Below are positions 1 through 13,670 of a stretch of DNA of 64,000 nt, in pieces. The stretch's first letter is position 1, and every line of letters starts with the position of its first letter. This stretch comes from Ceratodon purpureus (lineage: Eukaryota > Streptophyta > Bryopsida > Pseudoditrichales > Ditrichaceae), in NCBI GenBank assembly GCA_014871385.1, contig CM026426.1, positions 87,273,026 through 87,337,025 on the forward strand, read 5' to 3'. The notes beneath the pieces were generated by a model. It was not told the origin of the DNA. It ran no database searches and saw only the letters and a program-made list of their open reading frames with translations. Both the position numbers and the translations under genes were made by a program.

Positions 1-1
1 G

Positions 2-1866
2 GTCAGAGGGGTACCAATCGAGATCACGGCATGGACAATATCACAGGCTTTAGGGATAGAGGGCAGCAAGACATCTAAAGTACCGAAGGCAAGTGGAGAC
101 CTGGACCCGAGGTACATGAAGATGTTTGGCTTGACTAAAGCAGACCACAAGACGGATGGGACCAGGGTCAGTGGGTTCGATGAGCCGTATCAGGATAGAG
201 TCAAGGCCCTGGTAGCGGTAATGTGTGTGAAGAAGAAGTCCTTATACGCCAGCAACGAACTGATGGAGAACATGTACCAAGCCGTCAAGAGGGGGGAACA
301 CAACTGGGCTCCGTTGATCTTATCCAGCGTGAGGAGGATGCTGATCAGAGTGCACACCAGTGAGACCCGGGAGATTAAAGGAGCGGAGCTTATAGATGCC
401 CTGTTGAAGAATTGGTTTCCGGACAATGAGCAGTACGTGGAGCCACCCCCAGCCCAGATCAGCGAGGAAGAAAAGGAAGATAGCGAATGTGAGCCAGATC
501 AGACACCAGTAAGGACGGTAGGTGATCTACCACCGGACGTGATCAGTGGAGAAGGAGCCAAGGGGGTACTGGACCAGAACGTAACTAAGGAGGCAGGGAG
601 ACCAAGAGCCGAAGCCGAACACCAGTCATCCTCCTCTTCTAGTCAGCAGAGAACCGCACCAGGAAAGAGGAAAAGGAAACAGCCCCAACAGCAAACACCA
701 AGAGGGCAGGGAGCAACTCAGAAAGATTAAGGCGGCAGGAGCAGCGGCCCAAGTACAAAGACTGCTCCTCAGAATCCTTAGATTCAGAGGAAGCAGAGGA
801 AGTGGAGAGAGGAGCGATTAACTCGGACGCCAGAAGGACACCCGTCACGAGGGGCAGGAAGAAGGCCAAGACGGCAAAACAGGTACAACCAGGAGATACG
901 CCAGTGGAGGTCTCTAGGGCCCTACTGAAGTTACGGGCAGCACCACAGCAGAAGGCCCGGCGAGTTTCACCTACCCGAGCCAAGCAGGTAGCACAAGAGC
1001 AGGAGCAGGAGGTCCCAAGGGAAGACTCGACACAGAAGAAACAGCAGGGCAAACCCATAGTGGCATTGACCCCCCGTAATCTTGGAAAGACTTTTAAGTC
1101 TACGGGTGAAGATACTAATGGGATAGCCGGAGGGTTGGGACAGTTGATAGAACAACTGCAGCAGGTCCTGGAGAAGACTGCCCGCATCAGGCAGCAGCAG
1201 CAGGAGCAAGAGGAGAGGCAGCCATCGTATGAGTCGTTGCAGGTTGTCAATCAGGAACTAGAAGGGAAGATCAAGGGGTTGGCGGAAACCTTACAGTCTA
1301 CAGCCCTGGAACTCTCGACACTCAAAACCGTATGAGCAGACACCCAAGGACGGTTAGCTGCTCTCACTAGGGCACAGCAGCAGGAGAAGACCGCACGAGC
1401 AGCCCGAGGAGGAGAACTGGAGGAAGTCAAGAAGCGTCGGATAGAGTTGGAGATGGCCACCAGTGCCCGCCTTCGAGGATTCGATCAGCTGGCTCTTGAG
1501 AACCAGGAGCTGAAACGCCAACTAAAGGTGGCCAACAGCAGTGCTACACCAACCAGTCGAGGGCTCCAGCGACACATCTTGGCTACCACCAAGAAACAGG
1601 TCGGGGAGGAAATCAAGGCCTACAATGAAGACGAGGAACGCCAAAACAGGTACTTGGTAAGGTTCGCTGAAGCTTACCCTACTTTCGTGTACTGGTCTGA
1701 TGAGGAGCCGGGAATGGTGGAGGATGAAGGTGGCCAGCAGGAGGCATTTATCCTTACTGGTGTAGCAGTACCAGTAATGGAGGAGTCAAGACCGGGTTCG
1801 ACCCAGTGGGGACCAGATATGCCTTCTACTTCCTCAGCCCCTGGGCCAGTTCAGGCACCAGGTCAG
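2..1866 (+). pseudogene. Coding part of an LTR retrotransposon, cut by the window edge
   Basis: A coding stretch is open at the left window edge and runs almost to a polypurine tract and LTR, so it belongs to that element. The first part (to 730) is hydrophilic and ends in a Ser/Gln/Lys-rich tail. The middle (about 802-1335) is basic and Gln-rich. The last part (1447-1866) begins with a probable coiled coil (ENQELKRQLK) and ends acidic and Pro/Ser-rich. No protease, reverse transcriptase or integrase motif is visible, so this is either a gag-like or accessory ORF, or a non-autonomous element. It is broken, with about two interruptions. The family is not recognised; the LTR context is the firm part of the call. 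Confidence 0.55.
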
Positions 1867-2105
1867 TAGGACCAGTTGCGACTCGAACCATACCCGGACC
1901 AGTAGCAGTTCCCAAGCCCGAGATGACACCAGGCGAACAGGGCCAAGACATTATGAAGACCACACCAGCTAGTGGCTAGGTAGTAGGATACGTAGAGTAC
2001 TGGTAGGACCAGTAGTAGACTCTCTTTTTAATTTTTATTTCCTTTTTTATTTTTGGCTAACTACATAAAACTAGGAGCCAGAGCATCTGAGGACAGATGC
2101 AGACT

Positions 2106-2115
2106 AAAAGGGGGA
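2106..2115 (+). other. Polypurine tract of the LTR element
   Basis: A purine run (AAAAGGGGGA) lies four bases before the TG that opens the LTR. This is the expected position of the plus-strand primer in LTR retroelements. Confidence 0.7.
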
Positions 2116-2118
2116 TAA

Positions 2119-2712
2119 TGTTAAAGGGATTTTTTGCCATTTTACTAGAGCAGTAAGGTAGGAGCAGGAATAGTAAAACTGCCTGGAGCAGTAACTAGTT
2201 AGTTACTGTCCATTTACTAGTCACTGCGTTTTGGATGAAGTTTTGACAGTCGGATGAAATTCTGAACTGGATGAAAAATGGACATAGAAGGATGACGGCT
2301 AGGGTTTGGGGGGTAGTGAGGAGTGAGAGCATGGCGGCTCTCACTCTCTCGCAGCCTCTTGGAGTTTTCAGAGGTATGGTAGTGAGTTAGGAGTAGTACG
2401 AGGGGAGGAGAGGATACTGCTGTAGATCAGAGTTATGGGCAGTATGGTTGTACTTGGTGGAGAAGTAATGAGCAAAGACACATTGAATTCACAGATCTGA
2501 GTTGAGTATTGAATATTAGGGTTAGGGAGCATTGAATGAAGAAGCTTTGCATTGATGATCTGATAAGGAGCAGGGAGCAGGATTCTGGTGTTAGTAGGAT
2601 CAGGTCAGTAGTAGTAGAAGAAGAAGGGTCAGTACTATTTTTTTTCAGAATCCATTTGACTTAGTAGAAGTAACCAAGCTTTTTAAGGGTGAAGCTTAAT
2701 CACCCTTTAACA
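2119..2712 (+). repeat. 3' long terminal repeat (594 bp)
   Basis: The repeat begins TGTTAAAGGG and ends CCCTTTAACA, a 10-bp inverted end with canonical TG...CA. It contains several GGATGAA(A/G) motifs, a run of AGCAGTAA-type words near the start, and a CT-rich box near the middle. The same modules recur in the solo LTR at 16655-17822, so both belong to one family. The sequence after 2712 is unrelated. Confidence 0.8.
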
Positions 2713-2739
2713 AATGCTTGACCTTCTCACTCTTTGATG

Positions 2740-3786
2740 CGAGATCCATTGTCAAATCCTTCACCCGGATTGACAGCCGTTCCTTCTCCGCCTTGAGCTA
2801 AGGCTGCGTTGTATACTCCTCCATCATCCGTGGCAAGTTTCCGGGCTCGCAGTTGTCCATCATGACGTAGACCTTCCGGAGCAACGTCTCCAGCCTCTCA
2901 TAATTGTTGTGCAAGTCTCTGATCTCTTCCTCGACTACCCAAAATGGATCATCCGGAAATCTGAATGACGAGGTGGCTGTCTCGCAAGGGACGGAAGCTC
3001 AGGCTACGAGCGGATTCGCCTGGTGCGAGGCCACTTGCTTCAAGCGCGACTTCCAGTGTGATTTGGCTGGTGTCAAGTCCTGCGGCAGTTCCTAATCCGG
3101 ATTGTTATTCACTGAATCTATATCCGTTTCTTCTTCCGCTACTCCGACAATCCCGGTATCTTCTCCGTACTCCAATAGACACCTTGCAATCTTGAGCTCT
3201 TCTTCTTCCGATTCCTTCAGGCATTTGTACCTGTCATAGAGATGAAATAGGAAGGGGGAGAAGGGAGAAGGTTTCTTCTCTATTCCGGAAAGTAGCTTCA
3301 AAACGACATCGTGAATGATCAACCCCTAGTTGACTTCCCTCAGACCAGACATCACTCCAAAAATAGTGTTGGCAATCGTCAGGGCAATTGGGATCTGAAC
3401 AAGGATCTCTATATCACTTGTTGCTCTCTCGGGTCACCGCAGTCGGCTACCTCAAATCCGTCCTTCAGGTTGATCTTCTCGACAAACTTCCTGTCAATAT
3501 ATAGTATTATCCGACCTAGCGGCCCAGCTCAACCCTTGCCAATTGAACCCGTAAACATCCGTCCACATATCTGTGGTCCACAATCCGGGATCTCTATGAA
3601 TAGTTCTCTCAACTGATTCTCTTGCTCGAACATGAACTCTCTTACCATCCTCTCGTTCTTAAGAGGCCACGGTAGGGCTAACATACCCCCGCACCCTATT
3701 TGCATCAGGTCCTCCACTAAATCCTGCTTGTCGGTTTTCTCTTCCGGGATTGCCGGGTTAATGGTCCTCAAAGCTGCGGAAACCAT
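2740..3786 (-). pseudogene. Decayed protein gene of unknown function
   Basis: Read on the minus strand, coding-like sequence begins at 3786 (MVSAALRTINPAIPEEKTDK) and continues in shifting frames to about 2740. A second open piece at 3322-3092 is rich in Glu (SEEEELKIARCLLEYGEDTG). The last part, near 2850-2740, is Lys/Glu-rich and probably coiled coil. The product is not recognised. A TATA box about 155 bases upstream of the ATG suggests it was once a gene with its own promoter. It could be a host gene relic or the product of a mobile element. Several frame changes make it a pseudogene. Confidence 0.4.
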
Positions 3787-3941
3787 TGCTACAGCTCACT
3801 TTGCTAACTATTTGACCTCACACGCACACACAGCAAGAAATTCAGCAATTCAACTACCGGTGAATCGATAAAGACACCTCACCGCTTGTTCACTCTCTAA
3901 CTTCCATTTACAAAAAGACTTTGTAACCATAAACTCACCCG

Positions 3942-3950
3942 CTTATATAG
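3942..3950 (-). promoter_or_regulatory. TATA box upstream of the 3786 minus-strand gene relic
   Basis: The minus strand reads CTATATAAGC here, about 155 bases before the ATG at 3786. Position and sequence fit a core promoter; this is inference from sequence only. Confidence 0.4.
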
Positions 3951-4344
3951 TACGCGGTTTATTATTGCAACGCATCTCTTAAATGCTGCCGCCACCCTAC
4001 CGGTCCGGCTGTTATTCAAATCATCACATCCATCTGACCGAATGAGATCCAAAACGGTTGCTGTAACGATCTATTGATTGCATTGGATGTAACTTTCTAT
4101 CCAGAAGTGGATTCCTACTTAACTGTTTTAAGAACTTCTGTTGATATGTATTTGCTTAACTTCTAAAATAGATCATTAATGGCCTAATTTTATTTACTTA
4201 ACCAAAAAAAATGAAAGGTACCATAAAACATTGTTTTGGTCTAGTGCTATCGAGTTTCATCTAATCCTTTAGATTCCCTCAACAAGGACAAGGACGGCGA
4301 CTCTCACACCCCCTAACTTAGGTGTAAATGCGGAAGAGGCCAAT

Positions 4345-4929
4345 ATGATTGAGAAGGACGGATCCCTGGGTGCCGGGAAGTCTGCTACGATTTCAATGAC
4401 ATTAGAAGATTCTGATACCGAGCACGAGGAGCCACCAAACATGGACAAATGTGGAGTCGAAGCTGAGAGTCCCCTTGAGACCGGAGAAGCTGCGGCCCAC
4501 GACCGTTACAGTGACGAGGTGGACTACAAACCAGATCCCTTAGAGGAGACATTTGATGATTCTAATCCACGTTATGCAAACCCTTCTCTATTGCAAGTTG
4601 ATGGGGGAGCAAGGAACAGAATCTGTTGGGTTTGCACGCTTATCACCCACTGTACATGATCCCAATACTTCTTCTCAAAATCCTCCAATTCAAATGCACT
4701 TGGTGTGGCACGCACCTCTTACATTGAGGCCCAAAGAGGAGGAAGTTGGCCGAGACGCACCTCCTCAATAGTCGGCAATAAGCATGAGGGGCAACAACCT
4801 GATGCACCTGTTGGAGGGCCGCCAATGGGCAAGGAGCAAACGTCATCCATTCCTTCCACCAGGAAGCAAGGCCGGACTGAAGATTTCCTTTCTCTTGGAA
4901 GGTGTCAAGGGCCGACCCCGGCGGATTAA
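4345..4929 (+). pseudogene. Coding remnant, acidic protein of unknown function
   Basis: A 104-residue open frame starting at 4345 is acidic (SDTEHEEPPN, DEVDYKPDPLEE). Coding-like sequence continues to about 4929 in other frames. It ends in a short basic stretch (KGRPRRIKLVETL) in one of them. A similar basic motif (ARGKPKRIKF) appears at about 9645-9680, so the two may be pieces of related coding sequence. The product is not recognised. Confidence 0.25.
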
Positions 4930-4989
4930 GCTCGTTGAAACCCTGATCCTAAGACACACTCCGCAAAGAGAAGTAAGGTCAATGGTCTA

Positions 4990-7900
4990 GATCATACCAC
5001 TTCTCTTCAGAACATTATTTCACGCAATTCCTTCTCACACAAGCGTATTTGACGTGCCGAGAAATCCAAGATCTTGGTTTTTACTTTTACCTTGTCCTCT
5101 TGAAGCCCTGGATAGTTCCATTGTCAACGGTTTGCCGACAGCTTAGAGTCTACATCAACAACGCTTGTTCTTGATGATCAAATTTAAAACACTGAATAAT
5201 TTTGTTAAAAACGCAAAGATCGTTCCATTTCCACACTTCCATGCTCTACACATTTGTATCCAGTGCAGCTATTGTCCATTGTTTTTTGTAGACCCATGCA
5301 TGAGGTTTCCCTTCTTGCACATTTTCTTCTGAAGTTTCTTCAATCTTTCACCTCGACGCTAGTTTGCCAATGACTTTCAATATAGTCCATTCTCCTCATA
5401 TGCTTCCTCGTGTTCATTGATTTCCATCACTAATTGCACTTCATATTCTTCAGGGCACCTTGTTTTATTTCAAATGCCTTCAGGGTCCACCCCATCTTGA
5501 CAAGAAATGTATTGTCCTAGACGTCAATGCCTTCTCTGCCATGTGAATCACAGTATTCCTACCTTGCCATGAGATATGCATCGGAATGTTGTGAAGTGCC
5601 GAGGTATGAAGAAGCTTTTTGACATGCTTTTCTTGCAGTTTCATGTTGGTTTGTGATTGAAGATGCCCTTGGGAAAACTGAAGCCTTTACTCACACATAT
5701 ACTGCCGCTCGATGTGATGGAGAGGGTGTCCTTCGTCTACAACAAAGGTGACCTTGTCAACGCAAAGAAGTTCCCATGGAGTTATGAGACATTAGGTCAA
5801 GTCTGCTTTAAGGTACAGCCTCGTAACGTCTCCAAATTAGATCACGTGCTCTTTGTAGATGTCGGCTTGAGGTCGTTCAGTAGGACACCGTATTGTATGT
5901 GCTACATTCCTTGGCCTTTTTAGGGTCATCTGAATTTTCTAAACGATAACGGCGTTATACCTAAGGTGCTACAAATATCCTTCCACTAGTATATCCTTTG
6001 CTCAAGTTTGGAACTGTACCGGAGTATATGGCGCAGGAGCAGAGGCCTAGGCACTAGGCAGTTTGGTTGCAAGACAACTTTGACGAACATGAGTGGACTG
6101 GAGTGAAGTGTACAGGAACAGAGTTCAGCGGACTTATTCACCTATGTCTTCCACTTCCTTCGTAATGTGACCTTTATACCTTCCATCGGGTGCCCACCAA
6201 CTGGATCAAAGCGTTCGTGCGGAGTTCAAATTTATGTTGTTACTCATCAACCATACGGCTTTGATTAGGTTTAGAAGGAAACTGTTTGGGGAGTAGGCTA
6301 TGCTGTGATAGAATTTAAGTCGACTTTGACCCTATTGGTGGTAGTAGACTTATTGTTATAGGACTCAATGCTTCAAACTTGAACGGGACTAGGTAGTTTA
6401 GAGTAATCTGTTATAGGCGTGATATTGACTCTGTATTATACATTTTACTAATTGAATCAAAATGATATACTTTACAGTATTCAATGTAACTCTTGTTTTA
6501 CATCCTAGTCTCAATCTTTGATGTTATACTTTCATCACACGCGTATTCTACCCATGTACATGTAGAAGTCATGTTTTGCGTTCTTAACTGTTGGTTCTAT
6601 TCATTTACTCTAACTGTCGTTCATGGCCTCTTTCCATCGGCGGGCTGCTAGGTTGTCATTGGATCAAATTTTAATTCTCTCCATAGATTTAATGCTTCCA
6701 TAGTTACGCCTTTTTGGAATACTAGACTTTTTTTCTGTCTAGAATTATATAAATACCCTTTAGAAAAGCTCCAATTAAGACGTAGATTATATACTAGGCT
6801 CTCATGAAACTCAGGGACAAGGTGGAGTCCATTTGGATTTGCATGAGGGATTCAGCATTTCACTAAGTGACTTTAAGTTTACTTTTGACCGATTGTTAAT
6901 AAATGGCAGAAAAGGCGAGAGTGTCAACATGGTCATACAACCAATGTTTGTGAACTCATTGAATCCAGAGCTTGGTGTGTTGATGGTAATTCCTCCTCGA
7001 ATTCACAGTTACTTTTGAGCACTTCCACCTTGTTGGCCTCTAAATCAATGACATTTATCCCAAAATGCCAAGAGCGCAGCGCCTCTTCTTCTTCCTTGTC
7101 CAACTCAACGGTGTTGTTGCCAATAACCCGCTCCTGGTTGTCTTCTTCATCGCTATCAATGCTCTATGCATTATCCTCCCCTGCCACATCGTTCGCTTGT
7201 ACTGAAACTAAGAGGGTCTTTTTTCCCAGCAAGCAGTGCAGCTGCCCCTCTTGCGGGCAATGACAATGTTCGATGGAGGCTGCTCCCCTTGTCCCCCCCC
7301 CCCCCCCCCACGCTCGTTCCGGGCCTCCGCCCCTATTCCCCCGCCGCTCTCCGTCCGAGCTCCGACCGCCTACCTGCCGAAGTTGTCATTTACTACCCAA
7401 GACTCTCATCCCCGTCCACCCCCTCATCTACCCTAGCGTCGGCACTCTCGCCCCTTGCGCCATCGTTTGTTTGACTTCATTATTCGCGCTGCCACCGAGG
7501 AAGGTTGGTGGAACTATTTTACCATGCTGAGAGGTCAATGTAATTTTGGAGTGCGATTGGACAAAGGTGTCGCCATTCCTCTTACCCTGCATCAGACAAG
7601 GGAGGTGGTCGTGGTAGAGACAAAGTGGATGACCATTAGGTTAGAGTTCAGTAGAGGTGAATTGGTGATATATTTGAAGCTCGTCATGTTTGAGTCTTGC
7701 CATTTAGAAGCGGTCTCTGATGGGTTAGGCGGATGAAGAGTGCAAAGGGTCAAGCGGCGCTCAAGACATTCTCAAGGAGGGTCAAGGCCCTAGAGGTAAC
7801 AAGAAGTTTGTTGGCAGGCTTCATGAATTGGCGCTTCAAGGAGGTGGTGAGGAGGGTCTTTGCCAATATGAAGGCGAGCTTTGTTTTGCCAGTCTTCATA

Positions 7901-10170
7901 TTGGAGCAGGAGGTTTTGCTGTAGACCTCTTTGTCATTGGAGAGGAATAGAGTTGGGAGGACGGCGGTATGACCTCGGAGTTCACAAGATAGGGATGACA
8001 CTGCTTTGCTCAAAGAACCTTATGTAGCTAGAGACGCGGCTGGAAGTAGCGACTCCTGTAGTGACAGCCGCGATTTTGGTCATAGATTCGAGCTTGTCAA
8101 AAACCGCGGACGTGCACAAGCAAGAAGGCAAGTACTAGGCTTTAGCAACCTTGAAAAGAATATTGGAGACTGATGTGCTTTCACTAGGGGGTCTCGCTTG
8201 ATTGAGGATGGAGGCATAGGGATTCATGCCCATCAAACATGCATCAGTCCAAGACATGCAAGGATCTGCTTTCATAGCACGGCGTGAATAGGAGGCCGAT
8301 GCCCATGAGGCATCAGTCCGGAATGATGATGGAGATGCAGTGGGTTCACCGGGTTCCCCACGGTTGGACACTTCACAAACTCTACAGAGAGCATTGAAGA
8401 CGCCGAGGTGATGGCCGAGAAGATGAAGAGGGCGCCATGGAGGAAAATGCTGGAGAAGGTTGAGGCCTCCGTCTAAAGACCACCCTCAAGGTCATTTAGT
8501 ATTGCCGATCTCATTTGGGAGGCAAAGTCCAATGTGGAAAATGGTAAGAAAAGAGAAACTTAAAAAGCCATAATCCGTTGGGACTCGCTTGATGATTTTG
8601 TGAAAGGTGAGATGTCGAGGCAACAACATCCATGTACATTTGTGGAGGAGTCACGGTAGTGCATGAAGAAGGATGTGAGGATACAGGTCCGTGCAGAATC
8701 TGCCGTTGAAGAAATTAGGTAGGCACTCCTTTCGCTTATGTTGTTTCTGTCGGTTTTTGTCTCATGTGTCGTGCCAGATAAGACTTGTATGCAAATGATG
8801 GGCGGAGAGCGGAGAGCAGAGACCAAAGAGTAGATAATTAAGACCAGTATCCAAATATAGAAATTTTCAACTAAAATTAGAAATCAAAATTAGAAAATTC
8901 GAATAATCTTAGAATATTTTTGGAATTTTTTTAAGAAATTTATTTTGGGCCTATAACGGTGGACCTCTTAGATATAATATTCAAAAATTCTACATTTTTT
9001 TCCTATTACTATGTTTACATCATCCAATAGAATCGGATGACGGAATATATTATTTTTTCCGACACGATTTTTACCCTCTTTAGCAGGATGAATGTCATCT
9101 AATTTTTAAACGGTTGGCTTCCTATAGCCATACGCACCTTCTTCATGGATATTTCAGCTTGAGTTGTGAATAATTCCTTTTCCTTCTCCGATTGATTTCT
9201 ACCAAAAAGGTCTTTGTAAGAGTGTGCAACTCCGTGCAAAGACTATGAAAGATGTTTGGGTTATTGACGTTTTGCTTGGTGATATTATTGGCTCATTTTA
9301 ACTATATGTAGAGGTTAAGGAAGAAGACAAGGCCAGCAGCCAAGGGGTTCTTGTGATGGTGGATGTGGATATCTGATCAAATTTGACAGGAGAGCCTTCA
9401 TTTGAAGAAGACACTAATGAGATTTTAGTGCTTGAGGAGGTGGCAGAGGTGCCCTTGCCACCTCATGCATACTCCAACGTTGGGAAGATTCCACTAGGAC
9501 TTGTTCTAGGGAAGCACTCAGTGGGTTGAGTGGAGGTGGGCCATTGTTGAAACGTTCCCAGTTAGGACAAAGGTCAAGTGTGAGGCCAAAAATAAAAGGA
9601 ACTGTAGCTTGTCTTGTAGTGGAGACGGTGGTTGGTGTTAATGCTGAAATGGCACGGGGCAAACCAAAACGCATTAAATTTAATCAATATAGTGACTAAT
9701 TACAACTATTTGTTGGCAGTAATAAAGTGATGAATTCTTCTTATTAATAGTGTACCCGTAAGTGGATACAAAGTACAAACCACTTGTGCTAGGTGGAAAA
9801 GCACTATAAACACCATATTTGTTAAATTGAGACTTTTCAAAGTCTCAATTTAATGCTTGACTGTAGATTTTTCATTAATTCCTTGATTGATTCTATATTT
9901 GTCAAAACTTCTTGACTATATATAGGAAGATTATCCTCAATTCAAGGATAATCTATAAATAGAAAGTTAAAAAGAAGTTCAAATTGTCTCAAAACAATTA
10001 CTGAAATTGTAGGCAAAAAGTTTCAAAGTTCTAAAATTGTCTCAAAATAATGAATATGGTCATTATAAGTCGAAGCTATTGTTACATAATGCAATCAATG
10101 AAAATGACAAGATCCTTTGTATTGAAAAAGACAATGCAAAACTTGTATTGCTGACTCACTACAAGGAATA
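4990..10170. other. Gene-poor stretch with scattered coding traces
   Basis: No intact gene is supported. Short open pieces at 5657-5923, 6833-7018, 7455-7736, 7733-7924 and about 9300-9680 (all plus strand) have protein-like composition but no recognised motif. The part from 8830 to 9110 is AT-rich and non-coding. A GC-rich patch at 7270-7480 includes a run of 17 C at 7293-7309. The whole stretch looks like decayed transposon sequence. Confidence 0.35.
9822..9853. repeat. Perfect 15-bp palindrome with 2-base spacer
   Basis: TTAAATTGAGACTTT is followed by TC and then by its exact reverse complement, and would form a strong hairpin. No gene boundary is visible beside it. It may be a transposon end or a chance foldback. 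Confidence 0.6.
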
Positions 10171-10172
10171 AA

Positions 10173-13050
10173 TCAAGCAGTGATGACTTCGCAAAGATAG
10201 TTGCCATCGTCCACTCTCAAGTGTTCTGGCTGTATGTAGTCACCCTTTTTATTTTTTGCCAAAGGTTGAATCAAGATTTCGCTTTCTAAGACTAGCTTGA
10301 CCTCATTGAAGCTAAAGGTTGGGGTGTGGATGAAAAGTTCAGCGTTGGGATTTCGCTTGCAAATCCTCAAAAGGATGAAGTACACATGCTTGCAATAAGA
10401 CAATTGGGTCCTCCCTTGGAACATAGTCATTGTCTTCCTGAATGCATGGCAAGTGCAACTATGAAAAAAACTAATGGTGATCTGGTATTGTGGGATGGTA
10501 AGAAGAACGCCCGAATTTAGCCCAATGATACAACCATGGCATGGATGAAGTATCATAGTGATGGAACGAAGGCGAGCTTTGAGGGAGTTGGAGGACTTCA
10601 TGGAGAGTCGTTGCGCCAAATTTAGGCGAGTGGCAGTGCGTTGACCATCTTGCCGTCTCTCTTGCTAAGATAGAAGTCTGCTTCAACAGGAATTGGCACT
10701 ACACTAAGATTTGCAGGTGGCGAGGCAATGGAGAAGAGGCATCTTGGAAAACTAGCTTTTTCTACAAGAGTTGAAATCCAACTGCTTCAAGGGCAAGGAT
10801 TTCAGCCAGCTTGAGCTTTGAGCCTAGTTTCACGGGCCAAATGTATGGATTTGGAGGTATCCCTTGTTCTTTTGAATATATAGCAATCCATTTGCGCCTT
10901 GTGCCCTTCATGCACCTCTCAATGTTGGAAGAGCAGAAGAAGACTCTCTCCTCTCTGATATGTTCCTACTTATGTTAGTCCAGACTCCAATGAAGGTTGG
11001 TGCTTCTAATAAATTCGTGCCCGTCACAATTTTCTTAGTACACTTATTCTTTGTGGTAACTCTTTTGACCCAACAGCACTTGGCGGAGGCCTCGGAGAGT
11101 CTTGAAATGTGCCACTCTTAAACGTTAACCATCGTCTCTTCAACTACATTAACATTGCAAATTCCCCCCTTGTTTGGTGGGGACCCAGGGGTAGTCACAA
11201 CCTCCATAGCAAGAGATTGATCTTCATGTATCTCGGTATCATCTTCAGTATCATCTTCTAGAATGATAGGAATCTACACAGTGTGAGTCCTTACAGCTCG
11301 ACCTAAACCTCTTGGATGTGAGAAGTTTACCTAGTCCAGTGGTAGATCTTTTGGGTCCATCAGAAAGAAGACGATATGGACACTCTTTCTTAGCTCCAAG
11401 TGGTAGATCTTCCTTCCACTTGATGGACCCAAAAACCTCTTCTCTTGCCATGCAAGGCTATCGCGTGCAAAACTCATCTGCTCCGAGCATCTCCAACATG
11501 GGACCTCAAGCACTATAGAATTTCCTTTTAGCTTTGCCCTGCATTGTGCCATCCTTGCCTTTAGTTCCTCTTTAAATGGACCAATTCCCCCTATGTCACC
11601 TTTCAGAAACTACTTGAACCTTGACAACATTTAGAAATCCACGATCTAAGTCCTTTACAGTAGCAACGTAGAGGTCGCCGCTGAAGCTTGAAGCTACTTG
11701 TTGTGAATCGTCTCAGCAAGATTACATGAAGACATTTCTGCAGATAAACAATTAAAATAGTTAGATTTGAAGAAGAACCAATTAAAGTTAGTATATTCTT
11801 GAAAAAAAGAATGTGATTAGAGGAATAAGGAATTATCATATTCTAATCATAAATCCTCTCCACTGGCAATAGTGGAAGTGCCAGAATGCAAGCCAGAGCT
11901 CTAGTTTGCTTATGGCCTTCTCAGACACAGCTCCAGCCAATATTCACCATCCTTGCAACCCGTAGTACAGACTGTCCGCTTCGTCCATAGTCCTTGCTAC
12001 TTTGTATTGGTGATACATCTTCTTGTGTTATTCCCAAAGCTCTTCGGGGATGTACTTCTCCGTATACTTGAACATCGATTGTGTCCAATGCAACTGGCAC
12101 GTCCTCTCTTAGCTGTCCATATCGTCTTCTTTCTTTCCATTACCATAGATAATCCAAACTGCATTGCAATTGGCCTGAGCATTGTCAGCCATGAATCCTT
12201 TGAATTTGGGGGCCACAACTCCATTACTCTCCATGACAAGATTAAGGTTTTTCTAGAAAACGATTTGGGCCTCACAGTCCTCAGATTGCATATCACATCT
12301 AGCAATGGTCATGACACGGCAGTAGATTAAGTTGTATACGTGGCATGCCATCGTAGTCCACTATCTTACCCGTTTGACATGGTCAAACATCAGCAATGCG
12401 TTCTCGAGATCTCCGCCAAGCTACATTCTTCTCACCAAGTCTACCCCGTCAAGAGACCCAACTTCAGACATTTCAAAAACAAATACCTTGTCAAGATTCG
12501 CCCCTTGGCTTGGAAATTTATTCTCCAGGACAATGGCCCATAAACGAATACTTCGAAGTTTGGTGATAGCGTCCATGACAACGTATCTTCTCAACCTCCG
12601 GAAAGACATTACCTTATATGTGATGTTAGAGGATGCCATGTCTTTGCACAGGCCGAACATAAGAACAAGCTCCTCCATGCTCAGCTTCTTTGGAGGTGCG
12701 TCCTTAGGCCGAAGGAGATAGCTACCAATCAGAACTTTGGGCGCCTCCAACACCACTGCACTTTTGGTAGCCGAAGGAGTCCTCTCAACTTGCTCCTCAA
12801 ACAGACTATTAATTTCCGCCTTAGTGTCTCTATAGTCTTCCACCTTGACTGGGTGATTCAGAGTTCCTAGATGGATACAAGCCCTCGTTTAATTGCTTTT
12901 TTCCAGCTACATAATAAATCTTAGCTCCACATGTTGCAATACATGCTAGAGGTTCTCATCATACCTTGCATACAAGCTTGGAATCAGCTGAGGGTGCTTG
13001 GTCCACTACAAATAGTTGGAGAGTACAGTCGGGTAGAACATGCTCACAAA
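10173..13050 (-). pseudogene. Degenerate MULE-like transposase gene
   Basis: Reading the minus strand from about 13050 down to a stop near 10173 gives protein-like sequence in several frames. Blocks I recognise from transposon proteins of plants and algae are TMACHVYNLIYCRVMTI followed by CDMQSED (about 12360-12280), then FKGFMADNAQANCNAVWIIY (about 12210-12150), then TCQLHWTQS (about 12105-12080). The two Asp-containing blocks and the later Cys/His block match in order the catalytic layout of MULE-type DDE transposases. The N-terminal part (12843-12421) is open and includes KKLSMEELVLMFGLCKDMA. There are many frame changes and stops. Family assignment is from memory and should be tested with a profile search. 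Confidence 0.45.
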
Positions 13051-13670
13051 TTTTTGTGTAGAGGGAGTTTTTCCAAAAAGTTTGAAAATTCATTGTGAAC
13101 TCAAAAATGATCGGATTTGAAAACCATAAAGTGTGTTGGAATCAAATTAGAGTGTTCTAAATATTGTGAAAAAATAATGATTTCTTTTTGTAATATCATT
13201 CAGAATGTTATAGTTACTTTATGCACCATCTACCATTTGATACTCCTACCTTTAGCTTCAATTATGATGTACATTTCAATTGCAATTTTGAAATGAGCTT
13301 CCAAAGTTGTTCTTGGAATACTTGAGCCCATACTTGAATGATAAATAGAATTTCCTATGTTGAATTGTTTGGTTTGGAGTGGTTCTTATGGTTTTCCAAT
13401 CAAAACTCAAGGTGGACAATAAATATTTTTTTAAACTTGGCAAGAATATTAAAAGAATTTAAGCTAGGCAATAGAGTTATCACTCTAATAGTCTCCCATC
13501 TTTTAAGTCCTTGGATGACAAAAATACTAGTTCAAAAGGCTTCTTGAAGTTTTGGGAAAAGTTTATTGTTCATTATGACTTATTAAGAAATTCCTCCAAG
13601 CCAATAATCAAACAAGACACATATCAATAATACCATAAATATATGCTCAAGTATTCCAAGAACAAGAAAA
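13051..13670. other. AT-rich non-coding stretch
   Basis: I see no gene or repeat structure here apart from AT-rich sequence next to the LTR that starts at 13671. Confidence 0.4.

Noticed and set aside
7270-7530. Overlapping Pro-rich frames in the C-rich patch
   Set aside because: They depend on a 17-C run and low-complexity sequence, with no conserved motif.
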